A stretch of DNA of 64,000 nucleotides, taken from contig JAKUDP010000001.1 of assembly GCA_022570795.1 (NCBI GenBank), positions 2,356,001 through 2,420,000 on the forward strand. The letters run 5' to 3'. Source of the stretch: Sphaerulina vaccinii (lineage: Eukaryota; Ascomycota; Dothideomycetes; Mycosphaerellales; Mycosphaerellaceae). Below are positions 54,278-64,000 of the stretch, in pieces. The position numbers and the translations under genes were made by a program. Position 1 is the stretch's first letter; each line of letters starts with the position of its first letter. The notes under the pieces were generated by a model. It did not search any database and had not been told where the DNA came from. It worked only from the letters and a program-made list of their open reading frames with translations.

Positions 54278-55690
54278 GCAAAACAACCGTCATTATGAGC
54301 AGGCAGCTGATGGTCATGCACTGTCCAACTGAGGTCGACTAATCTCAAATCATAGACCATTGCGGCTGACTGAACAAGCATCAGACTAACTGACGACTTA
54401 CTGGCGCACCACTGTACCACGGACGGTCGCTGAGAACTGTGTTGTACACAGTCCCTATAACAGCTTGATCCCCAGTAGTACAGACAAAAGTTCACTAGGT
54501 TAGCGTGAAGGAGCAAAAGGTATGAGTCGCAAGACAAAAACTATCGCGCCTTCGGTAACTAATGCTGTAGCAGGCTTTCCTTGAGCGCAGATCTGATGAT
54601 CTGAAGCTTTGTCTGGTCTTCCTTCGGTTGAGCATTGCCATTATCAACGACTTACGGGCATGCCATTAGACCATGGACGACTGTTGGAAACAGCAGGCTT
54701 CGGCAGAAACATATAGACTGCCTCAAGGGCAGCGAGACTGTCAAAAGAGAAGATATGAGGGACAATGGCAGTGAGAAGTGCTGAAAGTGAAGCAAAACAA
54801 TCGCCACGAAATGCTAGCTGTCAAGCCAACTGCCTGGAGAAGCCAAGGTCGTGGCGGCCTTGCATGTCTCGGTATATGGAGCTGTCTACCAGGCATCAGC
54901 TATGCCGACGACTTACTGGTCATACCGCTAGACCATTGACGACTATTGAGAATGCGGCGCCTCTGATCGTATATAGACATTGTTTCGTTGACGAGAGCAG
55001 AAGCAAAAGAGGCATGGATAAGCCAAAACAATCATCTTCTTTGCAAGCCAAGGGGATCTTGGAGCCAGGAATACGACTGTACGATCGAGCATCAGCTATG
55101 CCGACGACTTACTGGTCATACCGCTAGACCATTGACGACTGTTGTAGAGGCCAGAATTCTCAGGGTTATCAACGTCCATCAAGCGTGAGCACAATGTGCC
55201 AAAAGAGTCTGATACATCCTCCAGGACGGGTGAGATGCAAAACAATCGCCATCACTGACATAGCCACTGGGCATCTTCATGCCACAGCAAAGCCATTTAG
55301 TTTGGCTTTGCGCCACACGTTCTTGCTCCATTGTCAAGCATCAAGCATCAGCTTGGCTGATGACTTACTGGTCATTCCACTACACCACTAACGATCGTTG
55401 CAGGTTGGAAAACTGGATACATATATGTAGGTTGTCTGCATACTCAACGAGAATGACAAAAGAACTACATCCAGATCTTGTCAGAACTCGAGTTGGAGCA
55501 AAAGAATCGCCCGGATGGCTGTGACGCTACAGCAATTGCCAACACCTTGCGCCCACACAACAATGCGTAGATATGGAGTCAGCTCGATTGGAATACAAGC
55601 AACGGACAAAGCTGAAGACTTACTGGTATTCCACTAGACCAAGGACGATCATTGAGAGAGCACTTTTCTGGTCTGTATGTAGACGTCCAT
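54278..55690 (-). repeat. Array of six degenerate ~190-265 bp repeats with tRNA-like A boxes
   Basis: Six copies of a ~55-bp core occur at 54378-54434, 54632-54687, 54893-54950, 55089-55145, 55345-55400 and 55610-55656. Start-to-start distances are 254, 261, 196, 256 and 265. Read on the minus strand the core consensus is GTCGTCAATGGTCTAGTGG-TATGACCAGTAAGTCGTC-AGC-AGCTGATGC. A second element near GCAAAACAATCGCC (plus strand; T-run on minus) lies 3' of each core on the minus strand: 54278-54288, 54533-54550, 54792-54805, 55022-55034, 55237-55250 and 55498-55511. TATA-like stretches precede most cores (54700-54722, 54960-54984, 55411-55430). Copies 3 and 4 are nearly identical over the core; the others are diverged. 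It may be a cluster of small RNA genes, a tRNA-derived repeat family or a decayed satellite. Confidence 0.75.
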
Positions 55691-55845
55691 TTGCTGCCCC
55701 AGGCTGAGACCCACTTCGTATGAAGACGAACCGGACAGCTTCACGTTTCAATGTACAAGTTTCATTTTACTGTATACTTTTTAGTTCTCATCTGATCATC
55801 GCTGTTTTCATCCTAGTCCCTCGCCATCTAGAACATCATCACCAT

Positions 55846-58064
55846 CTAGCAGTAATCATGTCCTGGCAAAGGACTCCTAGGCTTCACACCGGTATTGTGC
55901 CCATGAGCATTCTTGCCAGCATATCTAGGATGCTTCTCATCAAACTTCTGATAACCAGCCTTACCAGCTCCACACTTAGCCCAGTTATCCTTACCATCAT
56001 GCTTCTTCGAATGACCATAGCCGCCCTTCTTGACCTCAGACAGACCAAGACATTCTGCCATCTTGAAGAAGACGTCAATGGAGTTATAGACACCACCGAA
56101 GATCTCCGAGCAAGGACCTTGAGCCCATACTGTGACATCGGTGAGCGAGTGAACACCTTGGTTGGCTGATGTGGGCAGAGTGCCATTGACGATGAAGCCG
56201 TTGGTGTTATCTCTTGGGTTGACGAAGTAGTCATTCGATGGGAAACCGGTGATATTGGTAGCCGGAGTACGTAGCCCGCCCTTGTGGACCTGGTAATTCT
56301 CGCGATGATCTGGGTTGGCGGAGAAACCTTGAGCAAGAGTGTATCGTGGGTCCCAGTTCGATGGGAAGTTCGAATCAGTGTATTTGAGATCTCCGGTGTT
56401 GATGTACTGGGAGAGACCAGAACGTTCGTAGATTCCGACGGAGTTACGCTTGTCGCGGTCGTCGGTCTGGGCATTGAAGTACTTGGTATCGACGCTTCCG
56501 AAGACGTCGAAACCGTGGCCGTGATCGGCTGTGACGATGACAAGGGTGTCCTTGAGGGCGTCCAATTTCTTGAGATGCTCGATGGAGTGCTTGACTGTGT
56601 CGTCGAGTTCGAGGAGTTCGGCGAGAGCACGGTCGTAGTCGAGAACGTGCATCATCTTGTCAACTGAGGCAGCCTCAGACATGATGAACCAGCCCTTGTC
56701 ACCTGCGCGGTTGTTGAGGATGTCGATAGCCTTGATGGTCATCTCCTTGAGACCCGGCTGATCTGGAGCAGTTTGCCCCTTGACACAGGTTGGCGACAAT
56801 GTCTGGTTCAGGTTGGTAGTGTAGACATTCCTGTCAAGCCACTTTGCCATGTTCGATTGGGAGAAGATTCCAAGAGTCCTCTTGTCGCTTGGAGTTGCAT
56901 CGAGCTGAGTCTTGTTGTAGACCACGTTGTAGCCAGCATCAGCAAAGACCTTGTAGTAATCGAGCTTCTGGTAAGTCGATCCGCCAGAAGCATTCAAGCT
57001 TGGGCTACAGAAGTTCTCGGCACCACCTCCGAAGAGAACATCGGGACCATCCCATTGCGTCCAAGTGTAGTTCACGATGCCGTGCACGAAAGAGTCGATG
57101 ACGGCAGCGTAGTCTCCACGTTCTCTGGTGTGAGCAGTCAAAGCAGCGGGCGTAGCGTCTGCGATGAATGCAGTCGACACAATACCAACATGGCCACTTA
57201 CGAGGCGGTGGAAGATCTCCGCAATGGTCTCCACCTTGGGATCATCGAAGGTATCTGGGGAGGTATCGGCATACACACCAAGAGCATTGACTGTGGACTT
57301 GTGGCCAGTGTATAGCGCAGTTGCAGAGTTGGCAGAGTCCGTAATGAATGTATCGATAGAGTGGGTCATTTGGTGTCCGATCGTAGGAAATTTGTCAAGT
57401 GCCAGGGTACTCTGGTATCGGCCGTTCACGGTCTTGTGTGCAATAAGGCGAGCTGCAGTCACCATGTTGGTTGTCATTCCATCACCAATGAACAGGAGAA
57501 TGTTCTTGGTCTTGCGGACTTGCTCAATGTCACGAACTAGCCAGTTCGCCTTCGTTGTGGTGCCATTGTTGTAGGTCAGGGTTGCAGTATACTCTCCCGG
57601 CTCGTAGAGAGCGACTCTTCGCCAGGCTTTTGAAGCAACATTGACAGCAGAAGGAGTCTTAGCATCAAAGGCGAACAGATCCTCGTACCAGGAAAAGTCC
57701 CATGTCTCAATTTCCGGCTCGTCCAGCTCAAAGTACTGTGTTACAGGTGTTGCGGCGCCACCATCTTTGCTGATTGTGAAAGTGAAGTTCTCGTCCGGAG
57801 TGCCGTTTGTACCATTTCTAGCTTCGGATCCATTGACTGGCGCATGTACTTCCACACGGATATCAAAGTACTGTCCAGCAAGAAAGTCCTGCTGATCTGG
57901 AGGAGTTACACATCCAAAAGTAGGGCCTTAAGGACACGTATGAAGTCAGCAGCTGGCAAATCTGTAGTCATCGACGACTTACAAGTGCCATGTCTCTGAA
58001 ATGTCTGGGCTGCAACGATAGAAACCAGCCCAGCAGCTGCAGATAGTCTAGTGAGAGACTTCAT
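55846..58064 (-). CDS. Secreted alkaline phosphatase
   Basis: Two exons, 58064-57983 and 57926-55846, with a 56-nt intron; 720 residues. The first exon gives a signal peptide (MKSLTRLSAAAGLVSIVAA), so the enzyme is exported. It removes phosphate from organic monoesters using two zincs and one magnesium. The alkaline phosphatase signatures are LLFIGDGMTTNMV (metal Asp), ITDSANSATALYTGHKS (Ser nucleophile), HVGIVSTAFI and IVTADHGHGFDVFGS (metal ligands). An N-terminal part of ~120 residues comes before the catalytic domain, longer than in bacterial PhoA. The C-terminus is Gly/Lys/His-rich (KKGGYGHSKKHDGKDNW and later NAHGHN). Phosphate starvation control is possible: a CACGTG box lies upstream. 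Confidence 0.93.
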
Positions 58065-58140
58065 GATAGCCAATGGAAGTTATAAATTCAAGAAAAGAGC
58101 ACAACCTTGATGGAAATTGAATCCACGAACCCGGCAGCAT

Positions 58141-58146
58141 TTATAC
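58141..58146 (-). promoter_or_regulatory. TATA box of the alkaline phosphatase gene
   Basis: Minus-strand TATAAA, 77 bases upstream of the phosphatase start codon and in a suitable place for its core promoter. Confidence 0.55.
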
Positions 58147-58604
58147 CTTTGCAAACCTACTTGTAAATCCAGTAGCCGTACCTGCAGAGCTCCCAGCTAC
58201 TTCCAACAAACGGTGATTGCGTCTGCCGTGACATGCCCTGTAGCGGCGGTAGGTCGAACGCAATCATGGTCACTTTGAACGCCGTCGACGACAAGAAGGA
58301 TAGACAAGCTTCGTGGTAAGCCGAATCTGCTTGGCCGAGACCGCACCCCGTGGTGAAGCATGGCTTTCGAATGGTCGGAACCATGATGAGGCGTATTGTG
58401 GTGCTTGATTCACCTGCCTGATCAATGTTTGCCAAGAAGAAAGAAGTCTTGGTTTGCAGGGAGGCCAAGGAGCGAGCGATATATAGGCTGTTGAAGGTAT
58501 GCAGGTGAATCAGAAACGTGCATTCAAGGTGACGTTTGAGTGGTTGCAGAGAAACTAGGCTGGATGGAACGCAGTGCTGAAATGTGCAACCGAACTGCCA
58601 AGCA

Positions 58605-58610
58605 CACGTG
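58605..58610. promoter_or_regulatory. CACGTG E-box, candidate phosphate-response site
   Basis: A palindromic CACGTG lies about 540 bases upstream of the phosphatase start. Pho4 in yeast and NUC-1 in Neurospora bind this hexamer in phosphatase promoters. A single hexamer can occur by chance, so the role is inferred. Confidence 0.35.
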
Positions 58611-58943
58611 GTTCGCGCGTTCATGTCCCTTGTCTCTCGCGTGGCGTGAGCTTGTGCGTAGAGAGATCGGTTCCATTGCTAGATCTGTGAGCAATGACCG
58701 AGATTTGCAAGGTCAAGCCGAGATGTGAAGAAGCTGGACCGCAGGAACGGAGATGCACCTAGCAAAGCTCGTGGTAGTAGAGACATAGCTATCATCATAT
58801 CTTCGTCTCATCATCATTGCTGTTCACCAGCTCACACCTGCGCCAGCTTTCCAAATCCATCCCAGATAATGCTGCAGGCTATAAGACGACATTATCTGCA
58901 GTTGTAAGAGCAATACAAATATACACTGGCGAGCTACCCTTCA

Positions 58944-61417
58944 TCAGAGGACATCCGCGGGCACGATGCCTCTGATGTTGTATCTCCACCTCCCATCGTC
59001 GGGTCGCGGTTGATCACCAACAAACCAGGCTGAACATTTTTGCCGCCAAGCATCTTCCTCATTTCTCTGGAGATCGATGAAACGCAGACCGATATCGAAC
59101 TCTTCGTGAAAGTTCTCTGCAGGCGGAGCAGCACTACTCATGCCACCAACGAGCGCGTCCGCTGGAGCATTCTCGTCCTTGAGATCTTCAATACCAGCAA
59201 AGGCGTCCTCGTCATCCTCAACATCAGTCACAGAGGGCGACATCTGGCTAGAGACGTCTCTTCCACCCTTCACCTTCAGCCACTTCATCTGCTGCGGGTC
59301 ATACACCATCCCGTTTTGTACCTGGATATTGAAGCCACTTCCTGTAGGTACGTGCGAGATGAGTGCCGGCCGCGAAGGTGATGTGTTGGATCTATGATGC
59401 GTTCGTTCGATGTAAGAGGAGCGTGGTCGAAGCTGTGGGGTCGGTGTCTCCAGCGCTGTGATGTCGAATGCTTGCAATGTGTTCTCATTGCCTTCCCACC
59501 GGAGTGTCTGTGGGTTGTAGATCATACCTTTCTCGCCTGTCATCATCGTTAGCAGTGATCTTCACAAATCGATTGGTAGGACTAGTACATACTCTTGGCC
59601 ACATGCGATCCGATCCCCGCGATCAAGCCAGGCCTCCGGCTGCTCTTTTGCCTCTGAGCACTCGGACTAGAGAATGGACTCCTTGCCGCTACCTGAGCTT
59701 TCCAGTTCGTTGTCAACGGCTGGAGAGGACCTTCACTTCGAGGCCGGGGCTGATTGGCTAAACGCGTTTCTCTGGCAATTCGACTTGCAGCGGTGTCACG
59801 CAAATAGCTAGGTGTGGCAGTAGGTGCATCATAGAAGCCTTTCGTAGGACTTGCCGGGGTCCTAGGAGCGGGTGTCATCATCCTGTCGGGCACAACGGCA
59901 ATCGTCGAGTTTCGTTTGCTAGCATCCGTGAACTCACTACGACTTTGTGTCCGCCTTAAGGTACTCTGCTTAGGAGGACCACGGCCAACAGGTTGCTTGA
60001 TGAACTTGCTTTCCTTGGTCACTGAGGTCGGCAGATCGTCGAAAATCTCAAGCTCATTACCATCGCCAAAGTGCCTCTTCTTGATCGGCTTAGTCAAGGT
60101 GTGCTTCGCAGCTGCTTGCCGAACAAGTGAGGCGGGAGCCACATTTTCTCGATGCCTTGGTACCCTTGAAGGAGTGTCAGGTGTGATCTGATTGGAAAGA
60201 CGCGAGCTGGGCCGTGGAGGTGGTGGCGACTGCGCACCCTGCCTATTAGGATCGGAGTCCCGTCGTAGGTGGTATGGCATTGCTCGATGTGCGGTGACAT
60301 GGGATGATTGCATATTGGACACTCCGGCTGGCAGAAATGGCACAGAAGGTTTCGAAAGAGATCCATGGCTCGACTGGTTGCGAAGAGCAGGCATCGATCG
60401 CTTAGAACGAAGCAGCTGCGAACTCGTCGTGGTAGGCCCTCTCTTGTTTCTAAGCCCTTGTACATCATTGCTCTCGAAGACAGGATCGAGTCGAGATGTA
60501 TGTCTAGTACCAGACACAGGTCTTGGAATGTGTGACCGTGTATATATGGGCTTGTTTGTAGCCCTGTCATGAAAGTTCAGAGTCGTCGCAGCCCGTTGTG
60601 CAGATGGAGGCAGTCTAGAAGACTTGACTTGCACATTCCGGTTGGTCGTGCGTTTCCGAACATTCAGCACTTCGCCATCGCCTAGATCAAGGTCGCCGAA
60701 GAAGTCGTCGTTGTCATCGGATTCCAGTTTTGACTTCTTGTGCGTGTTGATCATCGTAGGCTCCTGCTCAATCACCGTGGAACTTGGCTGAGACAGGTCT
60801 GACAGTTCTGCATCTGCTGCGCGTCGTTTCTTGAGCAGTGCGTCGAAGTCCATAGGCCCTTCAGGGAAGTCAAGTCCGCCTAGGTCATCCACCTCGCTGT
60901 CGGCGGTCGCAGAACCCAGGCTTGGGCTCATTACGGACGCCGAACCACTTCGATTCCTCGTCTCGCGTTTCCCAGCAAATCGAATGCCCAGGCTACCTTC
61001 GAGATCTTCGTCAAAGTCGTCGAAGCCCTCGTCCGACATGACACCCGGATCGTCCGCCCGTGGCTTCAACTGCAAAGGCTGATCCGACATCTCCAAATCG
61101 TTATCCCAATCATGATCGATCTTTTGCTTCGACTTCTTTTTCCCCAGTCGCTTGATTGTGCCGCCTAGGAGTGCGCTCGTGGGCACACTGTCCGGGAGTG
61201 GTATGCCTGCCTGTTTCGCTGACTGTATCGCCTGTGTTCTGCTGTGCTCCTCATTGGGTGTGATGACCACGTTCCAATCCTCATCGCCTGCGACTGACTC
61301 TGACCTCGTAGACATTCGCGACGACATGCTGAGGGGGCCCGTTCCAATGCTGGTGTTGCCGAAGGCCTGGAAGTCGCCTTGGAAGTCATCGTCCAGGTCC
61401 CAACTCTCGACCGCCAT
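58944..61417 (-). CDS. byr4: Septation regulator Byr4 (Bfa1-type GAP subunit)
   Basis: Two exons, 61417-59593 and 59536-58944, with a 56-nt intron; 805 residues. Byr4 pairs with Cdc16 to form the two-part GAP that switches off the Spg1 GTPase in the septation initiation network at the spindle pole body. The N-terminal half is acidic and Ser-rich, with repeated WDLDDDFQGDFQ and FDDFDEDLEGSLGIRF blocks, typical of Byr4/Bfa1. The C-terminal signature is GMIYNPQTLRWEGNEN and GMVYDPQQMKWLKVKGG followed by DEDAFAGIEDL. These Y(D/N)P-x-x-(L/M)-x-W motifs are shared by fungal Byr4 proteins. The exon junction rebuilds a Ser between HVAK and EKGMIYN. It shares its upstream region with XRCC4. Confidence 0.9.
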
Positions 61418-62059
61418 TGTGGCCGCGGTCGTGGTGTTTCGAACGTCTCGTGCACGATGTGTGGCGCGTCATGCGGTTACCGCGCAGCCTAGAAAGAGGG
61501 AGAGCCCTGTGCAGGAGGACGCGCGGTGTGTGTGCTGGCGGTGGAGTAGTTCATGCGAAAGGAAGTTCGTGTTCTTGTTCTGGTCTGAGATGGCTGGAGT
61601 TGGTTTGCAGTTATCCAAAGCGAACTAGCGCGCAACCCTGTACTCTGCTGTAGTCCACTTCAGAACCACACTTCGACCAACACCTATTCTCCGACCCAAC
61701 TCCCGGGCGCGAGCGCACTGGTCTCACGGCGATCTCAAGAAGCCGTGTCGCCAGCAAGATTTCTGTAATGGCATAGCAACAGCTGATTGCAATCGCTGTT
61801 CAATATCACGAGCGTCGATCAAGCCACGACGCAAGGCACCACACCTTCACGGCCCGCTGGCGCAGTATCAGATCGTGCTAGCAATCCTGTGAAGGCGGCA
61901 GACTGAGACGATCAGCAACTACAGCTTGGAACCAAAGCTACACATATCCAGGATTCACTCGCGTTTGGCTTGCGCGTGCACACCCTCTGACTTCGACTCC
62001 GGACAAGTCGCGTGTCAAACATCATCCAGCTAATCACCGAACAATAGCCTGTAAGAGCT
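61418..62059. other. Divergent promoter region, byr4 / xrcc4
   Basis: 642 bases between divergent genes. Two overlapping plus frames (61152-61628 and 61417-61653) enter byr4 in antisense and look like shadows. No repeats or RNA genes seen. Confidence 0.5.
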
Positions 62060-63175
62060 ATGGCATCTCCGACCAAGCACGTCCTTCGGCTGCGTAGGAC
62101 AGACGACAAGAACGCTGAGCACCTGCTCATCAATATCGCTAAGAAGGGGCGAAATGACCTGGACTTGAAGCTCATTGGCACGGACAAGGAAAAATTGTTC
62201 GTTGTATCATTTGCAGAGGCCGACACCAAAGCGTACCAGGATCGCAATTTCAAAGGCAATTTCGAAGAATGGAAGACTCTCCTCAAGTTCGCTTTGCTCC
62301 ATCGCCAACCAGAAGCCCCTTTACCAGAGTCTTTGCAAGGAGTGGAGACTGTTGCTGCCCTCAGCGGATCCACCGCCACGATCACCATTCGGAAAATGGT
62401 CCAGGGAATTGCCCATAAACTAGGCACGATATCTATGCAGAAGTCAGATGTCGAGGTCGACACCCTTGATTGGGTGGAGACTGCTGCTGCTGAAGCTGAC
62501 GGACTTCGAACGCAGCTAGAAGAATTGCAGGTTTCTGTGGAGACACAGAAGGACGCTGTCGCTAAGCTGACCACGGAGCTGGACATGCTAGTCAGGGCCA
62601 AAAAGGCACACGAGGAGGAACTACTCAGCAAGTTTGCCACATTATTGAATGCCAAGAAATTGAAGATCCGTGATCAGCAACGACTTCTCAATGGTGCGAA
62701 GATTGACCCAGAGGCTGCGAAGGAGGTGAGTCGTACGCGGTCGACGAAAACTTCCAGGAAGGCAGGTTCCTCTCGAGGTGGAAAGCGAAAAGCCAAAGAG
62801 GCCTCCGTATCGCTCTCTGAGGACGAAGATGCAGCAGATGACGATAGTGCCACTGTCAACGGGTCCGATGATGGTGGATCGAGACACGATCAAGTGACAC
62901 CCGAGCCAGAGGAGTCTGAGTCGCCTGCCGAGATGGAAGATGCAGCCGAGGAGGTTGCCGCCTCCAGAAGCACAGCTGCTGCTTCTGCGTCTTCGCATAG
63001 AGGTTCACAAGGGCGAACTGGACGTAGTCAAAAAATTGAGCCAATGGGTGTCGATGAGGAACCACCATCACGCAAGGCACCGACCAGAAAGATGCCCTCA
63101 AGGGCGAAAGAGCCCACGCCGCCCCCAGCTACGAATGCTAACGACGATGACGATGAAACGGATGACGAGCTATGA
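62060..63175 (+). CDS. xrcc4: DNA ligase IV cofactor XRCC4
   Basis: Single exon, 371 residues. XRCC4 (Lif1 in yeast) binds and stabilises DNA ligase IV for non-homologous end joining of DNA breaks. The N-terminal ~110 residues form the expected beta-rich head (MASPTKHVLRLRRTDDKN). A long coiled-coil stalk follows, about 130-235, with ELDMLVRAKKAHEEELLSKF and the ligase-binding region LLNAKKLKIRDQQRLL, the best family signature. The C-terminal third is Ser/Glu/Asp-rich and disordered, with a KGGKRKAKE-like nuclear signal (RGGKRKAKEA) and an acidic DDDDETDDEL end. The start at 62060 gives an N-terminus matching the family. Confidence 0.9.
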   Translation: MASPTKHVLRLRRTDDKNAEHLLINIAKKGRNDLDLKLIGTDKEKLFVVSFAEADTKAYQDRNFKGNFEEWKTLLKFALLHRQPEAPLPESLQGVETVAALSGSTATITIRKMVQGIAHKLGTISMQKSDVEVDTLDWVETAAAEADGLRTQLEELQVSVETQKDAVAKLTTELDMLVRAKKAHEEELLSKFATLLNAKKLKIRDQQRLLNGAKIDPEAAKEVSRTRSTKTSRKAGSSRGGKRKAKEASVSLSEDEDAADDDSATVNGSDDGGSRHDQVTPEPEESESPAEMEDAAEEVAASRSTAAASASSHRGSQGRTGRSQKIEPMGVDEEPPSRKAPTRKMPSRAKEPTPPPATNANDDDDETDDEL

Positions 63176-64000
63176 GAGATGAGAGATGACATTATGGAGA
63201 TGAGCACGAAGAAAGCATACAATGGTGCCTGTTCTGTATTGGATTGATAGATGGGAAAAGTGGTTTGCAGCTGTGAGGTTGTCGTCTTCAAGCCAAAATA
63301 GGGCAGCTACTGCAGGGGACGGACGCAAGCCTCGATGCGACATACCGGAGTGTGTAACCGTGCAGAACCAGACCGGCGGAACGGTTCACGGATGTCGACA
63401 TGAGGGCTTCTGACTTGTATATATCGAGTGCACACGCAGAAATGGAGAAGGAGAGTTGGAGACTGTCTGCTTTGTTACAGCTCGCGGTAAAGTGGAGCTT
63501 AGCACCAGAACCAGACCTTGTAGATGGCGTGGACCAACAATGATGTTCCGCCAAGCGTGATGTTCTGCGCTCGTGAGATGCGGGAAGATGTATCAAGGTC
63601 AGAGCTACGAAGAGTCTGAGTGACGCACAGTGAGACAATAACATCGATCGCGTGTGCGTGTGCGTGTGCATGTGCAGTAGGAAGGTCGCATTGCTGTCGC
63701 CCTGCTCTGCTTCGGAAGTATTGTCGATCAGATGCCGCCAACCGATGAACATCCTAAGCTCACATCGTGAACCCTCTTTCATAGTTACTGTATCGCTTAC
63801 AACAACCACTCCATACCGCGGACTTCACTTGCACATACCGACATTACACAACCACGTGCACAGCAACGGCCACAATCGGACGTGTTTCACTGTTGCTGCG
63901 ACAATCAAGACAGCAATATCGCTACTCTGCGACTGTTTCCGGTCGCTTCTCCCACTATCACCGCCATCTCCAGAAAACAACTTCGCGCTGAGCACGCCCA
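63176..64000. other. Right end of the window, no gene seen
   Basis: About 0.8 kb downstream of XRCC4. A minus frame at 63288-63809 (173 codons) runs through the microsatellite and has no family signature. The window ends in a pyrimidine- and A-rich stretch that may be the 5' region of a gene beyond 64000. Confidence 0.4.
63652..63675. repeat. GTGTGC microsatellite
   Basis: Three perfect copies of GTGTGC followed by one ATGTGC variant. Confidence 0.9.

Larger units (their letters stand above)
58065..58943. other. Intergenic region, phosphatase promoter and byr4 3' end
   Basis: About 0.9 kb between two minus-strand genes. The phosphatase promoter is here, with the TATA box and CACGTG site listed separately. 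No gene is convincing; a minus frame at 58157-58624 (155 codons) has no signature. Confidence 0.5.

Noticed and set aside
54278..55690. Ordinary tRNA gene cluster
   Set aside because: The A box and D-arm-like hairpin are present, but no B box (GGTTCRANNCC), anticodon arm or acceptor-stem pairing can be found in any copy.
54278..55690. CRISPR array
   Set aside because: Repeats are degenerate with long irregular spacing and the genome is fungal; no cas genes.
56773..57315. 180-codon plus-strand frame inside the alkaline phosphatase gene
   Set aside because: Antisense shadow; the minus strand carries complete catalytic motifs.
59582..61417. Plus-strand frames of 91-158 codons within the byr4 gene
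   Set aside because: Antisense shadows of a clearly recognised gene.

Overview
This 64 kb window is nuclear DNA of a filamentous ascomycete, most likely a member of Pezizomycotina, with the gene style of Dothideomycetes. The evidence is about half G+C, mostly short GT-AG introns (45-85 nt), many single-exon genes, Pezizomycotina-type proteins (Zn2Cys6 regulator, ascomycete-type laccase, Byr4, fungal GT31-like enzyme), and kilobase-long gene-free gaps. There is no sign of bacterial, organellar or viral DNA. The species cannot be named from this sequence. Exon boundaries were worked out by hand from splice signals and reading-frame continuity; most reconstructed spliced genes have coding lengths divisible by three.

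Layout. 0-8 kb: a small secreted protein (-), an extracellular laccase-type multicopper oxidase (+), two small hypothetical proteins (-) and a three-part MOSC/flavin reductase/ferredoxin protein (-). 8-20 kb: Sec63 (+), a coiled-coil protein (+), a putative membrane protein (-), a Golgi-type GT31-like glycosyltransferase (-) and a class II cyclic-nucleotide phosphodiesterase (+). 19.5-23.7 kb: gene-free gap. 23.7-31 kb: a long disordered protein with a Bni4/Afr1-like C-terminus (+), a small basic protein (+) and a Gln-rich protein (-). 31-45 kb: adenosine kinase (-), the mRNA 3'-end endonuclease Ysh1/CPSF73 (-) sharing a promoter region with TAF4 (+), an F-box-like gene broken by an in-frame UGA (+), and a DsbA/FrnE-type oxidoreductase (-). 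46-54 kb: a Zn2Cys6 transcription factor (+) converging on the ribosome assembly GTPase Ria1/Efl1 (-), which is divergent from a two-PH-domain Opy1-like protein (+). 54-55.7 kb: an array of six degenerate repeats. 55.8-64 kb: a secreted alkaline phosphatase (-), Byr4 (-) and, divergently, XRCC4 (+).

The genes are a normal mix of housekeeping and accessory functions; I see no biosynthetic cluster. The most unusual feature is the repeat array at 54.28-55.69 kb. Read on the minus strand, each of its six units has a perfect match to a tRNA/Pol III A box, a small hairpin that most copies can form, usually a TATA-like stretch upstream and, 55-112 nt downstream, a conserved T-run element. This resembles a cluster of small Pol III-type RNA genes or a tRNA-derived repeat family. 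Other points worth a second look are the in-frame UGA in the F-box-like gene, a 16-bp tandem duplication that doubles a laccase splice donor, a 21-nt microexon in ria1, and two tandem-repeat blocks flanking the coiled-coil gene.
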